Source: Thuidium tamariscinum (taxonomy: Eukaryota; Streptophyta; Bryopsida; Hypnales; Thuidiaceae). Taken from it: 64,000 nucleotides of DNA. The notes under the pieces were generated by a model that saw nothing but the letters and a program-made list of their open reading frames with translations, did not search any database and had not been told where the DNA came from. Positions 34,795 through 46,084 of the stretch are shown here, in pieces (within the stretch, counting starts at the first letter, position 1; the number at the start of each line of letters is the position of its first letter). The stretch covers positions 13,534,501-13,598,500 of the forward strand of contig OX344754.2 in the NCBI GenBank assembly GCA_947034885.2, written 5' to 3'. The translations under genes and the position numbers were made by a program.

Positions 34795-37700
34795 TATTGA
34801 GATTACAATGTTATGAATGGATGAAAGGCTTTACTTAGATGGTAAGAAGATACAAAGACCTATGAGTGGGCTGATCTTATGCTACAAGCCTTTCCCTAGT
34901 TATCCACAAACCATGTGGGATAACTACCTTTCATGGGTTGCCTTTGACTACGAGCAATACCCAATGGACTCTAACACTATCCTAGTGTCTAATGCTACTC
35001 CTAGGGCTGTATGTACATGGTCTACACTAAAATGTACATGATCTTCAACACTCCCACTTTGAGAGTGGTCAAAGGTGCAATGAATTATCATTGCAATCAA
35101 GTTTGGGTTGGTGGCATACCAAGTACGCCATAAAACTATCTCAACACTCTCTTGACCGCTGCCCAACACTTTGGGCCATACTTAGACATGGATTCACATA
35201 CAACACTCATTGATAATGCCAAATCAGCCCTTGTGGCTTCCATGGCATGCTTCAAACAACTCACCGCTGCCTTATAAGGCACACCTTGCATTTCAGCCCT
35301 TGCCTCCTCAAATTCGTCATCTATGACCTTGGGCAACTCCTCATGAGTGTGAAGTGGTGTACCTAGGGCTTTGCACTCCGTTTGCAAAGCAACCTCCCAC
35401 TTGCTTGCATCTTCACAACCCAACACTTCTCCAAGTGTGGTTGCATCTTCAAAGCAAGCTAGGTTGGCTTCTTCTTCACGTTGTGGAGGAAGAATGTGAT
35501 TCAGCCACCAATCTCCTAGAGGCTTACGAGTCCTTGTTGGATAACGTGGCTCCTCTTGCTCCTCCAAGGGCTGGTCTTGCTCCTCCAATGGCTGATCTTG
35601 CTCTTCCAAGGGCTGATCATGCTCTTGCTCCCTTGGTGAAGATCTCTGAGAAGGGGCTGATGGCCTCTTCCCTTGAGGTGTGGCCACCTTCTTCTTGGGC
35701 TGCACCAAGTCCTCATCTTCTTCATCTCCATCTCCATCATCTTCTATGTGCACTCTTGGAGTTGTGCCCACCACATGGGCTGGTCCTCCATTTCTCCCAC
35801 TTGGGCTCATCTCCAAGAGCTTGGGATCAGCACCTCCATCCTCCAAGAAGGTCACATCTCTACTCTTGATGATTTTCTTGCTCTCCACACACATCAGCCT
35901 ATAAGCCTTGGTTCCCTCACAATAACCAAGGAAAAGGCACTTGATGCCCTTGGCATCCAACTTGGTCCTCTTGGCACTTGGGACCAATGCATAGGCCATG
36001 CACCCAAAAATCCGCATGTGACATACATGGGGCCTAATCCCACTCCAAGCTTCTTGGGGTGTCATGCTTGTTAAGGCTTGGGTGGGGCACCGGTTCCTTG
36101 TATACACCGTTGTAGACACCGCCTCCCCCCAAAGCTCATACTTCAGCCCTTGGCCATGAATCATAGACCTTGCCATCTCCACAATGGTGCGATTTGCATG
36201 CTCCGCTACACCCTTTTGTTGAGGAGTGTAAGGTGCTGATGTGTGGTGCTCAATGCCATGGGCCTTCAAGTACTCCTCAAAGGCCTTGGACACATACTCC
36301 CCACCATTATCCGACCGCAGCACCTTCACCTTGCAATCAGATTGGGCCTCCACAAGGGCCTTCCAAGTCTCAAAACGCCCAAACACCTCACTCTTGCACT
36401 TCAGCATATACACCCACACCTTGCAAGAGAAATCATCAATGAAGGTCACAAAATACCTTGCTCCTCCTATGGTTGTGGTCTTCATCGGCCCACACACATC
36501 TGAATGCACAAGCTCCAATGGCTTGCTGGCCCTTGTTGCCCCATCCTTGGGGAAGGGCTGCCTTGCTTGCTTGCCCTCCATGCACCCCTTGCACACCATA
36601 GAACTCCAATCATGGTTGCAAGAAGAGAGGTTCAGCCCCTTCACAATGTGTTGGAGACTCTTCATGCTCTTCACATTCAAGTGCCCAAGCCTCCTATGCC
36701 AAAGCTCCACAAGGTCTCCATGAGCTGATCCTTGGGCTGATCCTTGGGCAACACAAGCCAAGGAAGTACCATTCACCTTGGTGAAGTGGAGGGGGTACAA
36801 GTGGCCCTCACGAGGGGCTGATGCTATCAAAACTCCACTTGGTGCCCTCACAACACACCCCACCATGTTGAAATGTACCTTCAAACCTCCCAAAGACAAT
36901 CTACTCACCGAAAGCAAGTTGGCATGCAACTTGGGGACATGGAGGGCCTCTTGGATCTGGATCCTCTTGGTCAGCCCCTTCACTTGCACCTCCACAAGGA
37001 TCTCCCCCTTGCCAAGGGCCTCCACCATGCCATTGTCTCCCAAATAAATCTTCTTCCCCGAAATGGGCTGATAGGTGTGGAAGGCATCCCGATGGCTGGT
37101 CATATGTTGGGTGGCCCCCGAGTCCACAATCCAAGTAAACATGTTGGCCTTCTCCCCTCCTCCATGGGTGGCAAAGGCAATCTCCTCCTCCTCTTTGGAG
37201 GCTTGGTGTGCACTCTCCTTGTCTTTGGCTTGGCTGCCCTTGCAATCCCTAGCAATGTGGCCTGATTTGCCACACTTGTAGCATGTCCTTGTCTCCTTGA
37301 ACGCCTTGGTATTGCCTCCTCTCCCATGTCTTGAGACAAGGGCTGATCCCTCCCCTTGGGACTCATACTCCTCATCAAACTTGTCAATGATGCGCACGCC
37401 TTCTCCTCCACTTGATGCCATGGTGAAGCACCTCCCACTTGTTGGCAACACCCAATGTGTCTCCAAGAGTTGAGAAACTCAATTCAGCCTCCAAACACTC
37501 CCTTGGCAGCCAATGGGGCTGAAATGGCACAATTCAGCCCTCACAAGGACCTCCCAAGATCCTCCAAGCTCCAAGAACGACCAAACATTCCCTTGGTAGC
37601 CAATAGGGTTCAAATGGCACCAATCAGCAATCACAAGGACCTCCAAAGATCCTTTGAACACCAAGGACTGTCAAACACTCCTCACATGTGCATCACCTCC

Positions 37701-37954
37701 TCTCAATCACCAATTCAGACCCTAATCAAGCTCAAGTCCACCACATGGACATCATGAGCTAGTACTACTTCAATTCAGCAAGCCCTCCTCCCAAAGAGGT
37801 TATTCCACACTCCAAGGAGCTCTAGGCTTCCAATCAGCCCTAGATGGAAGCTCCTACTCACAATCAGCACCTCAAGGACAACAATGGTCTCCAACAACCC
37901 TAGTTGGATCACCAAGCCACCAAAGAATCCTACTTTGCTCTCAATGGCTCCACA

Positions 37955-38405
37955 AGGCTCAGAAGGGCACAATTCAGCCCTCTTGGGTTCACAAAACCCA
38001 CTAATTCACCTCTCTCACTCACAAGGGCACAAATCAGCCCTCTAGGGTTCACAAATTCCACTAATTCGCCTCTCTCACACACAAGGGCACAAATCAGCCC
38101 TCTAGGATTTGCAAAATCCACTAGTTCGCCTCTCTCACACACAAGGGCACAAATCAGCCCTCTAGGGTTCACAAATTCCACTAATTCGCCTCACTCACTA
38201 ATAAGGGCACTTATCAGCCCTCCTAAGTTCACCAAGTCCACAAATTCGCCTCACTCACTCACAAGGGCACTAATCAGCCTTCCTAAGTTCACCAAGTCCA
38301 CAAATTCGCCTCACTCATTCACAAGGGCTCAAATCAGCCCTCTTATGTTCACCAAGTCCACAAATTCGCCTCACTCACTCACAAGGGCACTAATCAGCCC
38401 TCAAT
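37955..38405 (-). repeat. 60-bp leader tandem repeat (about 8 units)
   Basis: This is the longest of the leader arrays. Units alternate between TTCACAAATTCC, TTTGCAAAATCC and TTCACCAAGTCC versions. Confidence 0.9.
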
Positions 38406-38444
38406 GGATGGCAAATGCCTCAAGCATCTCAAACATGCTTCCAA

Positions 38445-38725
38445 GGCTCACAATCACTCTCAACAATGCACCTTAGTGCACAATCAGCCTCAAAGCACTC
38501 TCACTCTAGTGCAAGTAGCACAATCTCACTCAACAATGCACCCAAGTGCACAATCAGCCTCAAAGCACTCTCACTCTAGTGCAATTGGCACAATCTCACT
38601 CAACAATGCACCCAAGTGCACAATCAGCCTCAAAGCACTCTCACTCTAGTGCAATTGGCACAATCTCACTCAACAATGCATCCAAATGCACAATTCAGCC
38701 TCAAATGGCTCTCAATGCACACTTC
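38445..38725 (-). repeat. About 62-bp leader tandem repeat (4 units)
   Basis: AACAATGCACCCAAGTGCAC and CAGCCTCAAAGCACTCTCAC recur four times. Confidence 0.9.
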
Positions 38726-39286
38726 TAAAAGCAAACTCAAACTAGGAGCATGCAACCAGCCCTAACTAGGTCTGATTACTACCATAAGCAACCTCTCCTC
38801 CAAAATGTACTCAAAACCTCACAAACCAGCCAATGAGAAAGCAACAAAACTTGCCTCTCCCTTTTTTTTAAAAATGCACTCAAAGTATGTTTTTGAAAAA
38901 TATACTCACACCATATGGTTTGTAGGTGAAAAGTCACAAAAGGCTGATTGCTCCTCCAAGCTCCAAGATCTCCTCCAAATGATTTGAATTTCACCCTCAA
39001 GCGCAACTCCAAGTGCGTGGGCCCATAACCTATTGAGATTACAATGTTATGAATGGATGAAAGGCTTTACTTAGATGGTAGGAAGATACAAAGACCCATG
39101 AGTGGGCTGATCTTATGCTACAAGCCTTTCCCTAGTTATCCACAAACCATGTGGGATAACTACCTTTCATGGGTTGCCTTTGACTACGAGCAATACCCAA
39201 TGGACTCTAACACTATCCTAGTGTCTAATGCTACTCCTAGGGCTGTATGTACATGGTCTACACTAATATGTACATGATCTTCAACA

Positions 39287-39291
39287 TAATT
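39287..39291. repeat. Target-site duplication TAATT, right copy
   Basis: This is the second copy of the 5-bp target duplication of copy G, within the CACTA remnant. Confidence 0.93.
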
Positions 39292-39382
39292 AAATTGAAA
39301 AGTTTGGGTCAATAAACATCTCTTTGATGCATTATTCCATGTTCTATATATGTAGATTTTACCAGTTGCAGTTTGAAACATT

Positions 39383-39910
39383 TTGGATGAGAATGTGAGG
39401 TTGGCAATTATCAAAATGAGTAGAGTCTTTCAACGGCTATGCGAGAAGGAGATTAAAGAAGATGACAAGGATGAACTCATGGACAATGTCATCATGTCAA
39501 CATGCCTAGTGGAGAAGGAGTTTCCAACAATTTTTTTGAATATCATGACGCATTTGCCTGTGCACCTTGTTGAGCAGTTATTTATATGTGGACCAGTGCA
39601 TTGCAGATGGATGTATTCTATAGAACGATGCATGAAAGCATTTAAAGACTATGTTCACAAATACGCCTGACCAGAAGGAAATATAGTAGAGGGATATCAA
39701 ATGGAAGACACTATCCGCTTCTGTACGGAGTACATGAAAGATTTTGAAGGAACTACGCAACGTGTTTGGGATGCAGAAGAAGATCCCACCATGAATGATG
39801 AGGTCATACATTGTCGGGCACCTCAACAGCAGAAAATGTCAAATGAGTTGCGCAATTATGCATATGCATTTGTCATTGACAATGCCCCATGCTTGGAATC
39901 TTGGCGCAAG
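39383..39910 (+). pseudogene. DUF4218-like part of CACTA transposase
   Basis: A frame at 39383-39670 reads like the plant DUF4218 domain: VFQRLCEKEI, EKEFPTIFLNIMTHLPVHLVEQL, CGPVHCRWMYSIERCMKAFKDYV. It is followed after a stop by EGYQMEDTIRFCTEYMKDFEG in the next open stretch (39701-39913). A plausible intron starts at CGCAA/GTAAGTT (near 39908) and ends at TTTCTTTGCAG near 39968. The domain is decayed but clearly recognisable. Confidence 0.85.
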
Positions 39911-40325
39911 TAAGTTAAACGAATTCAACAGTCATGTTATGAATAGCCTTGTGATGTTTTCTTTGCAGACATTGAGTATGGTGGTTACAACAATTTGTTG
40001 TCTGAAACAACATCACAACCTACTAGAAGTTGTTGGATACTATTATTTCTTGGTGAAGAGTGTTATATGAGCGGAAGTAGTAGATATTCCATCCATCAAG
40101 CTCAAAATAGGCATTGAAACATTAATAGTTGCAAATGCAAAGAATGGTATGGAATTTTGCTTTTAATAAGAAGAGGTGGCTTCTTTGTGCAGTGAATACA
40201 TCATAGCAAAGACCTAGAGATGGGAGCAACGTCAAGCATTTCGTGTACGGTCAAGGCGTCAACATCCTCGAAGAGCCGTCCAATTTCCACTTGAATTGAG
40301 TGACTTCCCACCTTTTACGTAGTGG

Positions 40326-40857
40326 TTGACATCAGCTGTGAAAGAAGCTGAAGGATCTAGACATCAAATCGAAGATGATGTGATGCAATATTCTCAACCC
40401 CCACAACAAAATGCGACATCGCATCGTCACATGCATTGTCATAGTATGCATTTATGTGTTCGCAGCTCTGAAAGTGCACTTGTTACACGAGACTCCGGTG
40501 TGGTAGCTTCTTTCACCCGCCAACTTCGTTGGGGTCTTCAAAACGGGAGGCCTACAAAAGCCACATACTCTTATGTGGGATACATAGAGGAAATCTTGGT
40601 TCTAGATTACCGAAACCATTGTGTTACAGTACTATTGTGCAATTGGGTGAGGGGCACACGGGATGCTCAATCTCCAAGCATTGTGCGAGACAGATATGGC
40701 TTTAGTTTAGCAAACTTTAATCACATGGATGGAAAGGTCCATGCCAATTCATTTGCCTTTCCACTTCATTGCCAACAGGTATTTTTTTCAGATGATCCGC
40801 ATCGGCAAGGATGGAAGGTTGTATGCCGAACAAAAGTCAGAGGTAGACGTAGAGCAC
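40326..40857 (+). pseudogene. DUF4216-like part of CACTA transposase
   Basis: The frame reads TYSYVGYIEEILVLDYRNHC, then VLLCNWVRGT, DRYGFSLANF, QQVFFSDDPHRQGWKVV, matching the DUF4216 pattern (YYG..EI.ELDY...LF.C.W, YGF..VNF, QVFYV.DP...GWHVV). It is cut at 40857 by the 3' LTR of copy H. Confidence 0.85.
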
Positions 40858-43362
40858 TATTGAGATTACAATCTAATGAATGGATGAAAAGCTTTACTTA
40901 GATGGTAAGAAGATACCAAGGCCCAAGAGTGGGCTGAACATAAGGGAGAAGCCTTTCCCTAGTTATCCACAAACCATGTGGGATAACCAAACACCATGGG
41001 CTGCCTTTGACTACAAGCAATACCCAAGGGACTCTAAGGCTAACTAAGAGTCTACTCCTACTCCTAGGGCTGAATGTACATAGTCTACACTAATATGTAC
41101 ATGATCTTCAACACTCCCACTTTGAGAGTGGTCAAAGGCTCCAAGGCCCATCTTCTCAATCAAGTTGTGGTGTTGTGGCTTCCCAAGAGCCTTGGTCAGC
41201 ACATCAGCAACTATAGCTTGGGTAGGCACATACTTGAGCTCAATCACCTCAGCCTCCACTCGTTCACGAATGAAATGGTGTTGCACATCAATGTGCTTCG
41301 TCCGAGAGTGGTGGGTGGGATTTTTGGCCAAAGCAATGGCCCCTTGGTTGTCACACCAGATGGGTGTGCTCCCCTCTTGGACAAGGCCAACATCAGCCAA
41401 GAGTTGCCGCAACCAAATGGCCTCCTTGGTGCATTGGCTCATGGCCATGTATTCAGCCTCCGTTGTAGAAAGAGCTATGGTGGGCTGCCTCTTGGAATTC
41501 CAAGTAATGGCACCCAATCCAAGCTTAAACACGTAGCCGGTGGTGGATCTCCTATCCGCCTCATCACCCGCCCAATCCGCATCACAATAGCCATGCAAAG
41601 TCACATGGGCACCTCCAAGTTGCAACTCCAGCCCAAGTGTGCCTTGAAGGTACCTCATCACCCTCTTCACCGCAGCCCAATGCTTTGGGCCATACTTGGA
41701 CATGTGTTGACTCACAACACTCACCGGAAAGGCCAAATCAGGCCTTGTGGCTACCATGGTATACATCAAGCAACCCACCGCTGCCTTGTAAGGCACACCT
41801 TGCATTTCAGCCCTCACCTCTCCAAATTCAGCATCCGTGAGCTTGGGCAACTTCACACGAGTCTCAAGTGGTGTACCTATGGCTTTGCACTCCTCCATCT
41901 TGAAGCGCTTGAGGATTTCTTCAAGGTACTTGCGTTGGCTCATGGTGATGGTGTGGGCAGCCCTATCCCTCTTGAACTCCACTCCAAGGCAATAGTTCAG
42001 CTCTCCAAGATCAGTCATCTCTCATACTCCTCCTTGAGCATGGCCTTCACTTCAAGCATCTTGGTCATGCTACTTGCAAGAAGGATCAGATCATCCACAT
42101 ATAAGATCACAATCACCAAAAACTCACAACTTTGCATGGTGTACAATGAGTGATCAGCATGGCTTCTTAGGAAGCCCTTCCTCACAAACATGGCATCAAT
42201 ATCTTGATACCATGCTCTCCCCGATTGCTTCAACCCGGGAAGGGCCTTCTTCAACTTGCACTTGAGATGCTCTTGGCCTTCTTGCACAAAGCCTTGGGGC
42301 TGATCCATGTAGATGACCTCCTTGAGCTTGGGGTTGAGAAAAGCCGTCTTCACATCCATTTGGTGCATCTCCAAGTCCATGGCTTCCCCAAGAGTCACAA
42401 CACACCGGATGGTGCTAAACTTGGCAACGGGAGCAAAAGTCTCATTAAAATCCACCCCCTCCACTTGGGAAAACGCCCTAGCAACCAGCCTTGCCTTGTA
42501 CCTCACAACATGACCCAAAGCATCCCTTTTGGTGGAGAAAACCCACTTACAGCCCACACTTGATCTCTTGGAAGGAAGGGCAGCAAGCTCCCATGTCCCT
42601 TTGGTAATGAGGGCCTTGTACTCCTCTTGCATGGCCAACTCCCACTTGCTTGCATCCTCACAACGCAACACCTCTCCAAGGAAAGCCACATTGGCTTGTT
42701 CTTCATGTTGTGGGGGAAGAATGTGATTCAGCCACCAATCTCCAAGTGGCCTCCGGGTCCTTGTTGGATAACGTGGCTCCTCTTGCTCCTCCAATGGCTG
42801 ATCTTACTCTTCCAAGGGCTGATCATGCTCCTTCTCCCTTGGTGAAGATCTTGGAGAAGGGGCTGATGGCCTCTTCCCTTGGGGTGTGGCCACCTTCTTC
42901 TTGGGCTCCACCCACTCTTCATCTTCTTCATCTTCATCTCCTTCATCTTCTACGTGCACTCTTGGAGTTGTGCCCACCTTTTGGGCTGGTCCTCCATTAC
43001 TCCCACTTGGGCTCATCTCCAAGAGCTTTGGATCAGCACCTCCATCCTCCAAGAAGGTCACATCTCTACTCTTGATGATTTTCTTGCTCTCCACACACAT
43101 CAGCCTATAAGCCTTGGTTCCCTCACAATAACCAAGGAAAAGACACTTGATGCCCTTGGCATCCAACTTGGTCCTCTTGGCATTTGGAACCAATGCATAG
43201 GCAATGCACCCAAAGATGCGCATGTGAGACACATGGGGCCTAATCCCACTCCAAGCTTCTTGGAGTGTCTTGCTTGTCAAGGCTTGTGTGGGGCACCGGT
43301 TCCTTGTATAAACCGCATTGGACACCGCCTCCCCCCAAAGCTCAAACTTCAGCCCTTGGCAG
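40858..43362 (-). mobile_element. Copia long form, 3' part (copy H)
   Basis: On the - strand it runs from the integrase end at about 43362 through linker, reverse transcriptase (LYVDDLILLA) and RNase H (DADWAGDEADRRSTTGY, TTEAEYMA) to the 3' LTR at 40858-41113. It is truncated at 43362, where a CpG-dense island begins. It is broken, with about two further interruptions. It inserted into the CACTA DUF4216 region. Confidence 0.9.
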
Positions 43363-43620
43363 GGCTGTGCGGACGTCCGGGCGTCCGCGTCCAGCGTCCG
43401 GCACCCCGCGGACCTCCTGTGACATTTGAATTCCTGTATTTAGTGCGCCCAGTAAAAAGCAGAGGCGAACGGCCGCCCCGACCGCTGGCGTCGGAGGTCC
43501 CGTCCGACCGCCTGTCCGCCCCGACCGCCGGCGTCCGCCACGAAAGCGATCCCGTCCGCTCAGACCGACCGCGTCCGCCACGCATCCGTGATGGCGTCCG
43601 CATCGACCCTAATGAGAATG
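43363..43620. promoter_or_regulatory. CpG-dense GTCCG island 1
   Basis: About 260 bp very rich in GTCCG/CGGAC words (GCGGACGTCCG, GGCGTCCGC, CCGACCG), surrounded by AT-rich DNA. It shares GTCCGCC words with the islands at 47715-47995 and 51165-51450. Those two precede - strand genes. Here the side where such a gene would lie is occupied by Copia copy H, so this may be a promoter island whose gene has been lost. That is inference. Confidence 0.55.
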
Positions 43621-43944
43621 TCTGGAAAAAAAATTAAAACTTTTCACCGTATAAGGTAACTAGTCAATTTAAGAGCTGAAACTGAATTTTGGGGAGGGGA
43701 AACGTCTTAAAATATTTTTCAGTAAATTGCCTTTGAAAGACAAGTGGAATTGACATCTAACCGAAATTGTTTTATAATTTTTGAAGTTTTGTGGAATTAG
43801 TTATGAATTTTTGAAGTTGAAAGGGCATAGGGCTTTGAAAACGCCCACCCCTACAATGTACACCCTTTGTACATTGCTGAAGGCTACAAAAAGCAACATG
43901 TACAAGTAGTGAAAGTAGGCGGTTTTAGGCGCATTGAACTTGCA

Positions 43945-44065
43945 ATTGGTGGGGAAATTTATAATTAATTTTTGGAACAATGTACTTGATTACTTGAACA
44001 AGATCAACAAGTTGGTTTTAAAAAAAAAAATTAATGATGAAGATTTTGATTTTATAATTCCTTTA
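43945..44065. repeat. Diverged direct repeat, first copy
   Basis: It shares several runs with 45310-45440, with small length differences. It could be the ends of an old element or a local duplication. Confidence 0.7.
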
Positions 44066-45309
44066 GGCGTTAATAGTCAGTAGTCATCAATGATGGCAAA
44101 TGATCCTATTAAACTGATACTAAAAAAATTAATAATTTTGTTTCTAAATTCAAGAAATTTAAATTTTACTAGTAAAAACATTGAATATTAAATAGTATTA
44201 AAATAATTTTAAAATAATGATGAAAATAATAAAATAATAATAATCTTGAAAACAACATCTTTATGTGGTTACATTGATTCCACATTAACCCCTAAAATTT
44301 AGGCATAAAAAAAGTGGATGTGCCTTGTTCAACTTTGATTCCAACTTTCAATATAGCCATTTTGGTATTTGACTTAAAATAAGAAAATGAAGCTTGAAAA
44401 CTTTTCTTTTTATTTCAACTTAAAATTTTGAAAAATTCCAAGAATTGAAAAATTTATTGCAATTGCAAGTTCTATGTGTTGAAATCCGTCAAACACAATA
44501 CATTGTCTTTTTCATTCATATTTATTCATTTTAAGATCAATCTTTAATTGCAATTGCAATATTCAGTTTTCCATTTAACATTCATTAATGGTGAAAATTT
44601 CAAACTATTCCAATATATAGTATAATTGATATAATTTTCTTAACTTTTTACTTTAAAATTATTACAATAATATGTAGTTTTCATCAAGCAATTTGTAGAA
44701 AAATAGAATATGTAGAAAGTAGAATTTTACAATAGAATTTCTCTTGATAATGTATAAAATCAAAAATTTAATTTTCTTTAATAGCCAAATTTGACTTTGA
44801 GGTCTTTGTTATTGTAGTTTTTGGTTCAAAATTTTTTAAAGGCAAATTCAAAATTTTATATAGTGATCTCCATTTATACTTGTACCTTTGGAAGAAATTG
44901 AAAGTATTTCGGATTATTTCTGCTAGTTTTCCTACATTTATTTTTAATTTTTGTCAAAAAATGATAACGATTAGAATTTTTCTCAAAATCAATTGCTCCC
45001 ATTTTTGGTTCAATTGATAATCAACTATTGTTTCAATCAAATTTTTGTTTCAATTGATTTTTTATTTTTGTTTCAATTAAAAATCTTCACAAAATCAATT
45101 GAAACCAAAATATAAATTTTATATCGATAAAATTCATAGTTTCTATTCCGTTTGGTCAAATATCATCCTTAAGCTAAAATAAGCATATCTTATTTTGTTC
45201 AAACATCAATCTTATATTTTTATTACTTGAAACTATGAATTTTATATCACTATGAGGAAATTCAAATGATTTTGAGAGAAATTTTAGTCATCTTTTTAGT
45301 TGCAAATTT

Positions 45310-45440
45310 AATTGGTGGGGAAATTCACAATAAAATTTTGGAACAATGTACCCTATTACTTGAACAAGTTAACAAAAAGATCGACAAGTTGGTTTTCTTA
45401 AAAAAAATTTAATCATGAAGATTTTGATTTTTGACATTCC
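45310..45440. repeat. Diverged direct repeat, second copy
   Basis: Partner of 43945-44065. Confidence 0.7.
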
Positions 45441-46084
45441 TTTCGGGACAAGTTTTTAGTATTTTGAAGTGCATTTGGGGCAGGAGTCCTTTTGGAGTTA
45501 ATGGCATTTTCGAATTTTGAATCATGATCTGTCCATGTCATGATTTTATTTAAAATTGCCATAAATTTCTCAGAGCTCCGCAAAAAGAATTTTGTCATTT
45601 GAATTTCATTTGTTAAACGTTTGTACACCTCTGAAAAATATATAACTCTCTTGAAGTTCACCCTAACATACTCAGATTGCAAGTCAGGGTACTAATAGGT
45701 ACTTCTACCTTACTTACTACTTAGACCTTATACATCATGCAAATTGTTACACAACCTTATCAAGTATCTATGTACACAACAACATCTACCAACAATAAAT
45801 ACTCTTGATCTCATGCCCCCCCATGAATACGTTTGCCTATCAAGTATCAAAGATCATAAACATTAATAGCTGAAATTTTCAAATGCTTTCAGTAATTCAA
45901 AAAATATAATAGATTTCATTTGGGTTGCCATACATTGGTGCTCCGTATATATACTACGTATTATATATGTCGCACGTGTACATTCTCTCTATAACATAGA
46001 CTATATATCATTCTATACTTATGTATGCTACTATACTATGCCGATCTATTCATACGAACGCCGAAAGTGTTCATTGGGAATAGG

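Larger units (their letters stand above)
34795..39286 (-). mobile_element. Copia short form, full length with target duplication (copy G)
   Basis: This is a 4492-bp - strand element with 5' LTR 39031-39286 and 3' LTR 34795-35050 (3 of 256 sites differ). It has the priming site, a leader with the longest repeat array in the window, and one open frame of about 770 residues (35136-37466). The frame covers a very short gag, zinc knuckle (CYKCGKSGHIARDC), protease, integrase and linker, and ends in the short pol tail. Polymerase and RNase H cores are not seen, so it would depend on another element for copying. It looks structurally whole for the short form. Confidence 0.93.
33486..40857 (+). mobile_element. 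CACTA (En/Spm) DNA transposon remnant, split by Copia
   Basis: These are + strand coding remnants of a CACTA-type transposon. TNP2-like transposase pieces lie at 33486-34320, then a non-coding part to 34794. Copia copy G (34795-39286) interrupts, and DUF4218-like (39383-39910) and DUF4216-like (40326-40857) segments follow. The order TNP2, DUF4218, DUF4216 is the usual one in plant CACTA transposases. Neither CACTA terminus is seen; both ends abut Copia LTRs. Confidence 0.85.
43621..46084. other. AT-rich intergenic DNA with a diverged direct repeat
   Basis: No gene was recognised. A direct repeat of about 125 bp occurs at 43945-44065 and 45310-45440 (AATTGGTGGGGAAATT, TTTTGGAACAATGTAC, ACAAGTTGGTTTT, GAAGATTTTGATTTT). 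A 20-bp motif at 45693-45712 matches the terminal repeat of the element at 51467-51831 at 18 of 20 positions. Confidence 0.6.

Noticed and set aside
37955-38405. Regularly spaced repeats resembling a CRISPR array
   Set aside because: The units are contiguous tandem copies without unique spacers, inside a plant retrotransposon leader.
43342-43603. Arg/Gly-rich open frames in CpG islands
   Set aside because: They follow from the GTCCG composition and occur in several frames. There is no start context or family match.
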